From: Symsagittifera roscoffensis
Taxonomy: Eukaryota > Xenacoelomorpha > Acoela > Convolutidae
Assembly: GCF_963678635.1 (NCBI RefSeq)
Contig: NC_087066.1
Location: forward strand, 64,734,282-64,798,281
Reading direction: 5' to 3'
Length of the DNA stretch: 64,000 nt
Part shown: positions 32,201 through 42,165 of the stretch, piece after piece
Layout of the letters: each line of letters starts with the position of its first letter
How positions within the stretch are numbered: position 1 is the stretch's first letter
Translations under genes and position numbers: made by a program
Notes under the pieces: generated by a model
What the model saw: only the letters and a program-made list of their open reading frames with translations
Told to the model about the DNA's origin: nothing
Database searches by the model: none

Positions 32201-35200
32201 GTCGAAACATTCAGGTTTTCACCCTGATACGAGCAGTCTTGGAAACAATTGAATTTGTATATCAGGCTTTAAAAAGAAACTTACAACCAAATAGAATACT
32301 GGGTATGAAAAAATAGACAAAGTACGCTAGGTAGGTTGTAAAATGTATTTTTGTGTGATCATTTAACCTCTATACTGATCGTTGACCTTTACGTTGTTAA
32401 TTTATATACACCTGCCAAAAGCGCAACGGCTTTTGGCAGACTTGGAGTTTGCGCACTATCTTTGAGGATATGCAACAAATCAACCGAAACCAATTCAATC
32501 TTTTTAACATCTCTTACTTTAGATAGCATCACCGTCTTTTATTTAGTCTTAAATAAAAGCCTACATTTTATCGTAGGAATCTTAACCAACCTTAGTCTTA
32601 ATCTAGTCTTAGTTTAAGTTACCACTCTTAATCAACTACGAGTGTTATCCTAATTTTTTAACATGGCGCAGTCTAACGAATCGAACCTACGAGGACTAGA
32701 GTTTTTTTGGAACAACTCATCAAACGAAAATCAACACGACTGGGAAAGGTGGTCGGAAAAGTTTCAATTGACAATTATCGCGAAAGATTCCGTAGACATC
32801 GAAGATGTAATTAACCCACCGATAAGAAACGAACTAACTTACCCTACGGCAGAACCACCGGACCCGTCCGATGATCAAGCCCGTCGGGCCGAAAAAGAAG
32901 AACACCACAGAATAGCAGTACAAAACTATAACGAAGAAGTGAGAAGGAGAAGGGCGGAAGATAACGCAAAATTTAACGGACTCCAAATCGAAGATATTGA
33001 TAAGAAGCTAAAATCACAGTTATACCTAGCACTCGGAAAAGAAGGACAGAAATGCTTCTCTCATAAAAACGCTGATAAAAGAATTCTGGATATCAATTTC
33101 GCAGAATTTTGGGAACCTCTAAAAACTACCTTCACGATCACTACAAACTTAACATACGAAAGATTTAAATTTTTTGGCCGAAGACAGAAAGAACATGAGT
33201 CCTTAGAAAAATTCCACGAAATAGTTTCTGAACTAGCAAAAAATTGTAAACTGGGGGAACTCGAGTCAGAATTAGTAAGAGACATTTTCATCACAAACAT
33301 GAGAAATGTCGAGATCCAAAAGAAACTATGCATAGAATACTTGACCCCAGAAAACGTACTATCTTTCGTATTAGTTCACAAAAAAGGTACTAAAATCCAT
33401 CAATAGTACTTAAAATTTCCAACTTATAACGCAGTACCAAGACCACAATACGTAAAGAATGAACCAACCCTAAACATCGTTGAAAATAACAAATGCCGCA
33501 ACTGTGGTCAGCAATTCAAAAAAGGACATTTAACCACATGCCCTGCCAGAGATAGAAACTGCAATACGTGCGGGGACGCAAAGGACATTTTGCTAAACAT
33601 TGTAGGAGTTCAGCAAGAACACAAACAAACATCGTCGAACAGAATCGAGTACCTCAAGAAAACGAAAATATCCGGGCCAACCCGCAGGAAAATCCCGAAT
33701 TTGAGGTCAACTTAGACGATTTCTTAGTTGTAGCTGTAGACACAGATAGCCAAATAAATGCTGTAGAAGACAAAATAGAGCGCGGAGTGAGAACAGTATT
33801 CAACCACGAAGGACAAGAACTGAAAAAGACACTGAAGGTATCTCTGGGAAATTTCAACCCTTACTATACCGAAATTCAAATTGACTCAGCAAGTCCAGTT
33901 TCTTTCATGAAAAAAGATCTACTACACGAATTGAAGATACGAGATAGATTTTTAAAGCTACGACCTGTGGACGAAATAACAAACAAAGCATACCAGGGCT
34001 TCGGGAGTACAGTCAACATTATTGGAAGAGTTCGAGTGAAAATCCGATCGAAGGGATGGGAGGCTAACGACCAAAAACTTTTCATCACCGAAGGGGCTGA
34101 AAAAAATCTACTGGGAAACGACATCCTACCGAATCTGAGAATCGTAGTATTTCAGAAACAACCCCCACCCAATGTGCCAAAGTCATGGAAAGACCAGAAA
34201 GCATCACCCATTGGGACAAACGTCAACCAAATAAAATTCGCATCGGATAACAAACAGGATCAAAGCCAAGAGACACCATCTCAAAGTGAGTTTGAAACAT
34301 ATATATCAAAACACTTTTCAGACCTCATAAAAAGAACGGGTAGATCAAGAAACTACGTAGTTAATACTTATTTTAACGAACCGTTAAAACCGATACAGGT
34401 GAAAGGGAAACGTATCCCGACCCATCTTCTCCCTAAAGTCAAAGTATGTATTGACCATTTACTAAGAGACGGACACATCGAAAAATTATCTAGATGCTCT
34501 GAAGATTGTTTTATCTCCCCTATCGTGATTACAGCAAAAAGGGACGGATCAATCAAACTAGCATTGAACTCAAAACTATTAAACAAACAGATATTTCGTA
34601 ATAGATATCAAATGCCGAACCTATTCGAACTAATTGACAACGTAGCAGTTACGATTAGCGGCCACAATGAAAGAAACATCTGGTTTTCATCGATTGATCT
34701 AAAATACGCCTACAGTCAAATACCGCTTTCTAAAAAGGCAAGTAATCAGTGTAATTTTAACATCGTGGAGGGGAGAAGTAACGGGTTCCTACCGTTTTAA
34801 AACCGGATTTTACGGACTAGGCGATATGTCTAATGAATTTCAACGCATAATGGACCGTCTGACGGAAAAATTACCAAATACCCATTGTTATCTCGACGAC
34901 ATCCTAATCGCCACCGTGGGTAGCGAGGAGGAACATAAAAAGTTAATCATTAACGTGTTAAAAACACTAGATGACGAGGGACTAGCCATAAAATGGGAAA
35001 AATGCACATTCTTAACTCACAACATAGAATGGGTGGGATTTAGAATCGACGCAAAAGGGACGACACCACTAATACATAAATCTGACGCAATCAGAAACCT
35101 GAAGGAACCAAACTGTATTAAAGATATCAGATCATTAATGGGATCGATTAATCAATTTAATAAGTTCATACCAAACTTAGCGTCCCTATCAACACCGTTT

Positions 35201-38200
35201 AGAGAACTTATGCAAAAAAATAAACCATTTAAGTGGTCCACAGTACACACGGAAGCGTTTAGAAAAAATCAAGAAAGAAATTTGTAATACGGTGACGAAC
35301 CATCATTTCGATGTAAAACTGGACACTCGAGTGAAATGCGATGCCTCACATTTAGGATTGGGCGCGTCCATCGAACAAGACCATCGGGGGAATTGGAAGA
35401 CCGTAGCGTTTGCTAGCCGATTTTTGAATATTGCCGAATTAAAATACAGCACTAATGAACTCGAACTACTGGGATTAGTGTGGGCACTAGACCATTTCAA
35501 AAATTACCTACTGGGCAAACAATTCTCAATTTTAACAGACCACAAAGCCTTAATAGGAGCACTGAAAGACGATAAATATACTAAAACGGCCCAATCACGT
35601 CTCACCCGTTGGGCGGACAAACTACTACCGTTCGACTTTACCGTCGAACATTTACCCGGTAAAGATATGGGATTCGTTGATTATATATCCCGACACCCAT
35701 CGGGTGAACCCGTACCAGTTTCTCTGGATGACGAAAAATTTGTTATCACTTCAGTAAATCAGATTAGTACGCTCCTAGGTTTTGATCACCTAATGCCGAA
35801 AAACTCGTGGTCGCAAATAAGAAATAGATTCTCTCAACATTTCTTAGCACATGACGTCACTTCCTGCAACACGATTGGCCAGTCAACAGATCATATGACC
35901 AGTCAAGAAATAGAACGCGAGAAACGAATTGCTAATGCCGCTGAAACGTTCCAAGCGATAGCTAACTATTCCAACATTTCAGTGTGCCAAAATTCTCACT
36001 CGCGTACAGAACAGTGTGACTCATCTTGCAAAATAAACGACTTTTTTACGAATTTTAACATCCTGAAAGAAATGGCAGAACAAATTGAATTTAACGAACA
36101 GAAAGAACTTATTACTAATGAAAACATGGACTCTTTAACACCAAGTATCAGTAACCCGTCGGATAATCCCGTGAAAAGATCACCTAGTAAAAAGAAAATA
36201 GTCAATATATTCCCTTTTTCTTGGCTAGAAAATTTTGATTCAAAATTTATGTCCCTCTTATCAAAACAAGATCTTGAAAAAGATAATTAAAGCAATTGAG
36301 GAAGACCGCAAACAAGATATTCTACAACTGGGAAACTACTATAAATCGTACTTAAATAATTTACATGTCAGCGGAGGATGTCTTTATCTGGACAATCGGT
36401 TAGTTATCCCAGCATGCCTAAGATCGACAATGCTCAACCGACTACACGAAGCTCACCCTGGCCAGTTTGCAATGAAAAGTCTGGCAACTCAATACATCTG
36501 GTGGCCGAAAATTTACCGCGAAATTCAAGCCCACGGCGAAAACTGTATTGAGTGCGTGAAAGCAGGTAAAAATTTGAAACCTCTTATAAAACACAATACC
36601 CTAGGAAAACTCCCAACGATCGAAGAGCCAAACCAAGAAATGGAATTAGATTTCGCCGGTCCGTTACCTTTAGTATGGGGAACAAAAAAATACATATTAG
36701 TGTGTGTGGACAGATTTTCAAAATTCCCATCAGCTCAAATGACATCCAGCACATCGGCAAAATCTATCATAAACTTCCTTAGTAAATACATTGCTTTACA
36801 CGGGATACCTAGAACCATTAGAACAGATCAAGGATCTGGTTTTATCTCCAAGGAAGTCAGAGAATTCTGCCACGATCACAATATAAAGATGATATTTAGC
36901 CCAGTGGGTGATTATAGAGCTACCGGACTAGTGGAACGTTTAATCAGAACCATTAAGGAAAGACTCTTGGTTATGGCACAAGAACGTCCAAAACCTTCGC
37001 TAGAATCTGCACTTTTGAAAATAATAAAATGTTTAAGAACGGTAACTCAACAGTCGCTTAACTGCTCTCCCTTCGAAGCACATTTTGGTAGATCCCCAAA
37101 CACCATCTGGCATAATTTGGTCAAATCACCCTCTTCGAATAACCTCGATTGGAATAAAACTTTGTTATGCATAGATAAGGGCAAAAAACTAATGAGCCGA
37201 GAGCGAAGACACGACTGGGACGCCCCCGATGATATAGAAGATGGAGATGTTGACGAAAACTCATCGTCCTCGGAGGATATCTCAAATGCACTGAGATACG
37301 TACCAACCAGTGCTGGATCCCCAGTAAAAGTGCTTTCTCGGGCAGAAAAGAGAGATGCCTTGGGCATAAAGGACTCAATATTGAATAACCCGCCGGGTAA
37401 GACCACTATTTATCGAAAAGTCTAAGATAGAACGAAAAGTGAACCATTTTATAGAGTAATCAAGGATGAAATTGTAAGGGAGTCAGACCACACAGTTACC
37501 TTAAAAAATGGTAAAATAATACGTAAATCTGATTTAGCCATTAAAAGACAATGCACTCAGAAGAAACCCAGCCCGAGAAAACGAGATCAACTAGTTAGAT
37601 TCTATGCGACTAAAGGACTGAGGAAAACTACAAAACCGCCGAGAAATGTCGGATTTAAAAGCTCAAGAACGACGCAAAAGAAAAAAAACCTCCAGTGGAA
37701 ATTCGAAGAGCTTGATATTGCGAGGCGAAACGCGGCCATGAACAGCTCTAGAGAAACTCTTCTCAGAGAGGAAGAAGAACAGAGGAAGAGATTGAGAATC
37801 CCAATAGGCCTTGAAAGTGAGCAAGAATCAAGCCCGTCGGGTAAACCCGACCTTCGAAAAAAATGCGTAAATGAACCTGGATTGATGATCGAACCACATG
37901 AGGAGATTTCAGACGATAATGCTAGCGACCTAATTTTGCTAAAAGACCTCAAGGATAAAACATTACTCGAAGCTACAAAATCGGATGAACATCTAATCTC
38001 CGACCGAACAGATCGTAAGCCAGAAATACCGGACCATGTTGAACAGAAGGTCGAGTTGGATAAGATTCCCCTGATCGACTTGGATTCTGGTGATAATGAA
38101 AGGGACCTACAGGTGACCCCACAGTTGGTTCTCTTGGACATTATTGAGGAGGCCAATCAACCTAATCAAGAAAAGCCGTTTCTTCCGGAGAATCCTGGAG

Positions 38201-41200
38201 GGGAATTTACCGAGATTAGTGTAGAACCAATCGCCATGGCGGAGGCGGAATCTAAGCAACTATACTCTGACCTTGCCACTAAAAAACCGAAACTGTCCGG
38301 TACCGCGAAGAGGAAAGCGTCATCTCCAACGAAATCACCACCCTCGAAGAAATTGTCAGAAATCTTTACACGACAGAACACCAGACCTATGCGAACTAGA
38401 CAGCCTCCCAAGATGCTAGGCGAGAGAGTGTTTACCAGTGTAGTTGATTTAACAAATGAAGAGCAGGACGGCCCATCATTTAATTCATCTAGTCCTGCCC
38501 CAGCTTATACAACGATAGAAGCAACTACCGTAGAAATGGAAAGCCACCAAGTCGACTTAGTAGACCTGACAACCTTAACACCACCCTCATCTTCGCGTCC
38601 CACTATAATTCACTTGCGGGAAGAAAGCTCTGCCTACCCAAATGATCCAAAGCCCTCGGTAGCAGATGACCAACATACTCCTCGCAAGAAGGTCAAATTT
38701 AGTCCTGAGGTCCGTACCACTCAATTTGACCCATCGGGCCTACCCTCCGAAACCTCATCTTCAACATCTGCTCACATTGTACCTGACCCAGACTGGCTGA
38801 ACACTTCCTCTATCATTTCGGCGATAGAACTCCTAGGACGGCCAATGACGCTGGAGGAGTTAAGGAGATGGACAATTAACAAAGCGGCAAATCGGGAAAC
38901 GAAAGAGAAGTAGGAGTTTCAGTCTAGATGCTATCATAAACTTTCATAAACTCTCAAAAACTCCATTAAAAACTCTTAGTACTCTAGTATCCTATTTAGT
39001 GTTGAATGTTACTTAGCATTCCATCGCTTTTAGAGTCTTATAAGATTCCAGTGCGTGCATAATACGCCAAAAACTTAGATTACTTTGATAACACTTAAAG
39101 CTTTATTTGATCCCCATAACCTCGCTTGAATGTCGTTAAAATTCTCTTTCACCCATTGGGTGCTACCACTGGATAACCATTAGATATATCCATCTTAGTA
39201 CTGCTTCTTATTTTGGCCTGCCTTAGGGGATATTTCCCTGCCTAACTTACTGCCTCATTCACCCCAGTGCTATTCCAATTCCTTGCTCGTCCATAGTAAC
39301 TGGCCTATATTTAATTTCACCTGACGAAAACATGCTATTTGATCTAAGGTGCTTTGTTTTTGTTCTTTTGTGTTATTACTTGAAGAATACGTCTTCCGGC
39401 CCATCGGGCCTGTTCGCGCGGTCCTTCCCGAACCGTACACCCGTTCCTCCGACCTAGTAACCGTGTATTAAATTTTTGTTAGTATGAAATACGCTTTTTT
39501 GGCCCTCGGTGCTTTATAAAGATTATGTCTCTAGCAATTCAAATCCACTTTTGGGGGTCTTGGCCAACGAGCCCACTTGTTCATTCATCCTAGCGCTTAA
39601 TTACTTTCTTTTTTCTTGCGAGGCGAAAGTAATAGGTTTTAGAAAAATTTTTGCGGGGAATGTAAAAGGTATTATTGTGTGATCATTTAATCTCTATACT
39701 GATCGTTGACCTTTACGTTGTTAATTTATATACACCTGCCAAAAGCGCAACGGCTTTTGGCAGACTTGGAGTTTGCGCACTATCTTTGATGATATGCAAC
39801 AAATCAACCGAAACCAATTCAATCTTTTTAACATCTCTTACTTTAGATAACATCACCGTCTTTTATTTAGTCTTAAATAAAAGCCTGCATTTTATCGTAG
39901 GAATCTTAACCAACCTTAGTCTTAATCTAGTCTTAGTTTAAGTTACCACTCTTAATCAACTACGAGTGTTATCCTAATTTTTTAACATTAGTTTTTTAAT
40001 GAGAGGCTTGTACCATGGGGAGGAAGGACAAAAGTTAACAAAATTTGTTTGAAGACAACGACGAAATATTTGCGCCTGCGGTTTATTTCGACTTTGCAAC
40101 TAGCAACAGACAATTTTTGACTGTTTTACTAGCAAATTCTGACGGAATTTATAAACAATATAATAAACAAAATATATCATTTTGTACTGTACATAGCGTG
40201 TGGGGGATGTTTTTTAAAAAATCTCAAAAAAATTATTACTCCATCGACAACAGCACTATTCCATCGAACTCAAAAACAGTCGAAACATTCAGGTTTTCAC
40301 CCTGATACGAGCAGTCTTGGAAACAATTGAATTTGTATATCAGGCTTTAAAACGAAAATTACAACCAAATAGAATACTGGGTATGAAAAAATAGACAAAG
40401 TACGCTAGGTAGGTTTGGGGGACCAAGTTAACGCGCCCCCACCCCAGATATACCCAGTTAAGATCCTCTACCTTAGCGTTTATTTTGATCAAATATGCTA
40501 AGCGCTGCATGCAAGTTGCTCGATTGTGATTGGATTGGCTGATGTTGTTAACTTGGTCCTGTTTGGGATGGGAAGCAGTGAATCTTAGTTTGGCCCTATA
40601 TTGATTATAACAAGGATTATAATTTAGCAAAGAACGCAATGAAGTTGATTGCTGCTGTACAAAAACTTTTGCAACTGCCCGTACCTTACAAAAACTTGGA
40701 AACCAGATCTGAACATCGTAAAATCTTGCCTATTTCAGATCTTGTCCAGACATGGTGCATGTTTCGTTTGGACATGGATATGTCTGAATCAGGACTGAGG
40801 CAGGTATGTATTCTATCACAAAAGCAGATCTGCTCAAGGTCTGATTCAGACCTGGAACATATATGGGTCAGATCTGAAAAGATCTGCACCAGGTCTGACC
40901 CATGTGTGCCCCAGGTCTGAATCAGGCCTTGAGCAGATCTGCTTTTGTGATGGAATCCATACCTGCCTCAGTCCTGATTCAGACATGTCCATGTCCAAAC
41001 GAAACATGCACCATGTCTGGACAAGATCTGATAAAGGCAAGATTTTAAGGTGCTCAGATCTGGTTTCCAAGTTTTTGTTGGATAGATTTCCACTCACTAA
41101 AATTTCAAAAAGACTCCGGGGCAGATCGATTCAAGGGTCTAAAAACAGTTTTGATCAATTTTTTTTGCAAACAAGGCGAAAAAACAAGCTGTTGAAAAAA

Positions 41201-41681
41201 TACAGTTCAGGACAGATATGCAATCTCACAACAAATGGATTAACCCTGGGCATATCTGTATTTTTATTTTATTTCTGTACGGGTGATCTTTTTTAAGCTA
41301 GCGAACTCTTTTGCAAGTTTTCTCAAGACGTTACTCTTCAAAAAGCTGAAAAGAAACTTTAAAGTTAAAATAAATAAAAGTCCATTTTGATAAAGTCTAA
41401 AATTATTATGTCGATCTCTGAAACAGTACCATTGGCGTGACCTGAAAAAGAATGTAAAAGACCACGTGACTTCGTTTGCCCTCACAGAAAACGTGAACAC
41501 CGCTTGGCTGGCAAAACACATGTACGTTGACCCGCTCGCAGAATTTCTTTACAACACCTGGGGGGTAGTGACTAAATTGGATTACGATTCAAGGTGCATG
41601 GAAGCTGTTTTGGAGAATGAAAACATTCCATCGATATGTGATCAATTATTTAATCGTGTTAATTTGAAAATGTTTTCTTAA
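28996..41681 (+). CDS. FOXRED2: FOXRED2-like FAD-dependent oxidoreductase, 3' half
   Basis: Exons 29465-29590, 30018-30216, 30849 to about 31349 and 41427-41681 (plus a possible one at 28996-29206) read in agreeing phases. Signatures: VINCMGWTMDVSSF (family V.RCLGW.FD), SSGGFIHGFRYQVRALH (family SAGGFIHGFRY.VRA.H), APALYQMFRTLCDVI, YFDYGDNFS and EANFLHPIF. FOXRED2 (ERFAD) is an ER-lumen flavoprotein linked to ER-associated degradation in mammals (known; inferred here). The FAD/NAD-binding N-terminus is absent and probably in the gap. The last intron, about 10 kb, contains element 2 in the sense direction and a long hairpin. Confidence 0.82.
29465..29590 (+). CDS. FOXRED2: FOXRED2-like exon
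   Basis: Acceptor TTTCAG (or the CAG 3 nt further), donor GTATGC, phase 1. Contains DWAMKIGGVDLDGG and EVINCMG; the Gly-Trp codon pair is split across the intron. Confidence 0.75.
29591..30017 (+). other. Intron of FOXRED2-like gene
   Basis: AT-rich intron with a clear TTTCTTTTAG acceptor; nothing else seen. Confidence 0.6.
30018..30216 (+). CDS. FOXRED2: FOXRED2-like exon, GGFIHGFR
   Basis: Acceptor CTTTTAG, donor GTAATC, phase 2. Encodes GWTMDVSSF, KYPQILDTFES, FFLGANAHSYDHN and SSGGFIHGFR, all conserved FOXRED2 positions. Confidence 0.88.
30217..30848 (+). other. Intron of FOXRED2-like gene
   Basis: AT-rich with a short G run near 30243-30252. A short GTTCACGGATTCATTCATGG stretch echoes the exon end upstream (TTCATTCACGGATTC). 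Confidence 0.55.
30849..31349 (+). CDS. FOXRED2: FOXRED2-like exon, FLHP motif
   Basis: Acceptor CTTTCAG; the first base completes the Arg codon of the previous exon. Contains YQVRALHNILEQKNHGVKWP, ALYQMFRTLCDVI, YFDYGDNFSCRGC and EEANFLHPIFKQ. The donor is uncertain (GTAGAT or GTACAA near 31333-31340). A repeat (R3) starts at 31378. Confidence 0.82.
31378..31902 (-). repeat. Interspersed repeat R3, inverted copy
   Basis: Reverse of 5434-5980 along its length, from CAAGACTGCTCGTATCAGGG to TCGGAACAATAA. It lies head to head with the partial R3 copy inside the 427-bp duplication that starts at 31910. Confidence 0.7.
31910..32336 (+). repeat. 427-bp flanking duplication, left copy (element 2)
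   Basis: Matches 39988-40414 over all 427 bp with about 6 substitutions and no indels. It ends exactly at the first base of the 5' LTR. Contains a partial R3-related copy (about 31970-32241). Confidence 0.92.
32337..32663 (+). repeat. Element 2 5' LTR
   Basis: TGTAAAATG...TTTTTTAACA. Contains TATATA (32403-32408), an 11-bp perfect stem with a 6-nt loop right after it (32412-32439) and AATAAA (32552-32557), a plausible promoter and poly(A) arrangement. Confidence 0.93.
32663..33600 (+). pseudogene. Element 2 gag
   Basis: Starts MAQSNESN. Contains LTYERFKFFGRRQ...ESLEKFH, shared with element 1. A TAG at 33404 interrupts it. The nucleocapsid after the stop has C-x2-C-x7-H-x3-C and a second knuckle whose halves (CNTCG and GHFAKHC) lie in two frames. 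Confidence 0.82.
32664..32681 (+). promoter_or_regulatory. Element 2 primer-binding site (tRNA-Ser-like)
   Basis: TGGCGCAGTC directly abuts the LTR, and ATCGAACCT follows within the next 20 nt. This fits the complement of an animal tRNA-Ser 3' end (from memory). The gag ATG uses the last LTR base plus TG of the PBS. Confidence 0.55.
33568..34800 (+). pseudogene. Element 2 protease and RT N-terminal half
   Basis: Begins in the second zinc knuckle. The protease region has IQIDSASPVSFM at the active-site position (DSA in place of the more usual DT/SG) and later LLGNDILPN. RT begins with PLKPIQVKGKRIPTH, GHIEKLSRCSEDCFISPIVI and DLKYAYSQI. It stops in a frame change near 34,790. Confidence 0.85.
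34801..35287 (+). pseudogene. Element 2 RT C-terminal half
   Basis: Continues with TGFYGLGDMSNEFQ, the catalytic YLDDILIATVGS, EWVGFRIDAKGT and IRSLMGSINQFNKFIPN. The frame ends just before RNase H. Confidence 0.88.
35292..36290 (+). pseudogene. Element 2 RNase H and linker
   Basis: KCDASHLGLGA, STNELELLGLVWA, TDHKALIGAL, RLTRWADKLLPF and PGKDMGFVDYISR are the RNase H blocks. A Ser/Asn-rich linker with SHSRTEQC follows. The end overlaps the integrase frame by 56 bp. Confidence 0.9.
36235..37425 (+). pseudogene. Element 2 integrase
   Basis: 396 residues. Zinc-binding HEAHPGQFAMKSL and CIECVKAGK; catalytic D in ELDFAGP, D in RTDQGSGF, E in GLVERLIRT; then NCSPFEAHFGRSPN. The frame continues after a stop at 37423-37425 into the tail, so the two were probably one polyprotein. 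This is the best-preserved integrase in the window. Confidence 0.92.
37426..38913 (+). pseudogene. Element 2 post-integrase tail
   Basis: In the integrase frame. First a block with HTVTLKNGKIIRKSDLAIK, shared with element 3, then a basic stretch, then an open run of 391 codons from 37738 that is highly charged, rich in Glu, Ser, Pro and Thr, ending LLGRPMTLEELRRWTINKAA. No membrane segment or signal peptide. Unknown function; not recognised as env. Confidence 0.7.
38914..39649 (+). other. Element 2 3' untranslated region
   Basis: About 740 bp between the tail stop and the PPT; no coding signal. Confidence 0.6.
39650..39660 (+). promoter_or_regulatory. Element 2 polypurine tract
   Basis: TTTGCGGGGAA directly before the TG of the 3' LTR. 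Confidence 0.7.
39661..39987 (+). repeat. Element 2 3' LTR
   Basis: Same 327-bp length as the 5' LTR with about 6 substitutions by eye. Confidence 0.93.
39988..40414 (+). repeat. 427-bp flanking duplication, right copy (element 2)
   Basis: Starts at the base after the 3' LTR and ends at AGGTAGGT, next to the MITE at 40419. Equal in length to the left copy. Confidence 0.92.
40419..40560. mobile_element. MITE of the AAGTTAAC family
   Basis: Ends GGACCAAGTTAAC and GTTAACTTGGTCC are perfect inverses. Short interior with GCGCTGCATG, also seen near 59090-59135. Confidence 0.6.
40689..41077. repeat. Near-perfect 389-bp inverted repeat (hairpin)
   Basis: Arms of about 190 bp meet at about 40883 with almost no loop. 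Landmarks such as ACTTGGAAACCAGATCTG, CATGGTGCATGTTTCGTTTG and CAAAAGCAGATCTGCTCAAGG appear inverted on the other side. Because of the symmetry both strands encode nearly the same open peptide (QTWCMFRLDMDMSESGLRQV). Located in the FOXRED2-like intron. Confidence 0.9.
41427..41681 (+). CDS. FOXRED2-like last exon (probable)
   Basis: Acceptor GAAACAG, 84 codons and TAA. YHWRDLKKNVKDHVTSF and NTAWLAKHMYVDPLAEFL match the spacing of the family's W...H..PL..FL block. A hAT-type MITE sits 45 bp after the stop, so the 3' UTR runs into it. Confidence 0.6.
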   Translation, partial: YHWRDLKKNVKDHVTSFALTENVNTAWLAKHMYVDPLAEFLYNTWGVVTKLDYDSRCMEAVLENENIPSICDQLFNRVNLKMFS

Positions 41682-41725
41682 AAGAATCTGCCTGCGGTTC
41701 ATTTTTTTTCATTTACAGAAGATAC

Positions 41726-42165
41726 CAGGGGCGGATCTAGGATTTTCTCGAGGGGGGGGGGGGGGGCGGATTTTCAAAAAAAATTCGAAAATTTTGACGA
41801 CCTTTTTTTTTTTAGGTGGACCAAATTGATTTTTCGAGCTATTCCAAAGCACTGTTTTGCCCCTATTTTGGCGAAATTTTCTGCGCCGCAGGCAAATTTT
41901 TGAAAAACAGGCCAAAAAACCGTTTTTGGGCACTTTTTGAAATATTTTGACAAAAAAATCGCGTTTTTTTTGGCGCGCGCTCCCCCTCAAAGTTAGTATA
42001 TATTGGCGCCAAAGGCGCCTTTAGAAAAATTTTAGGGTCGGTCGGTCAAAAATGGATTTCGGAAAAAGTATCAAAGGGGGGACCCTTTGGGTCGGCAGGG
42101 GGTCGAATCCCTAAGGAAAGGGGGCGTCCGCCCCCCCCCCCCGCCCCTCCCTAAATCCGCCCCTG
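41726..42165. mobile_element. hAT-type MITE (CAGGGGCGGAT ends)
   Basis: Ends CAGGGGCGGAT and ATCCGCCCCTG, flanked by a perfect 8-bp target duplication GAAGATAC (41718-41725 and 42166-42173), the length typical of hAT. Interior has G and C runs and GGCGCCAAAGGCGCC. Sits in the 3' UTR region of the FOXRED2-like gene. Confidence 0.85.

Larger units (their letters stand above)
32337..39987 (+). mobile_element. Element 2: full-length Ty3/gypsy-type LTR retrotransposon
   Basis: Two 327-bp LTRs (about 6 differences) bound gag, protease, RT, RNase H, integrase and a long tail. PBS and PPT are in the expected places. Broken by a stop in gag (33404), frame changes in the nucleocapsid, in the RT near 34,790 and before RNase H near 35,285, and a stop after integrase (37423). 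It lies in sense in the last large intron of the FOXRED2-like gene. Confidence 0.94.

Noticed and set aside
31967-32227. 86-codon open frame repeated at 40045-40305
   Set aside because: It recurs only because it is inside the 427-bp duplication; it has no coding features and overlaps repeat R3.
37738-38913. Envelope gene after integrase in element 2
   Set aside because: No signal peptide, transmembrane segment or glycosylated ectodomain is visible. The frame is continuous with integrase apart from one stop, so it is a polyprotein tail.
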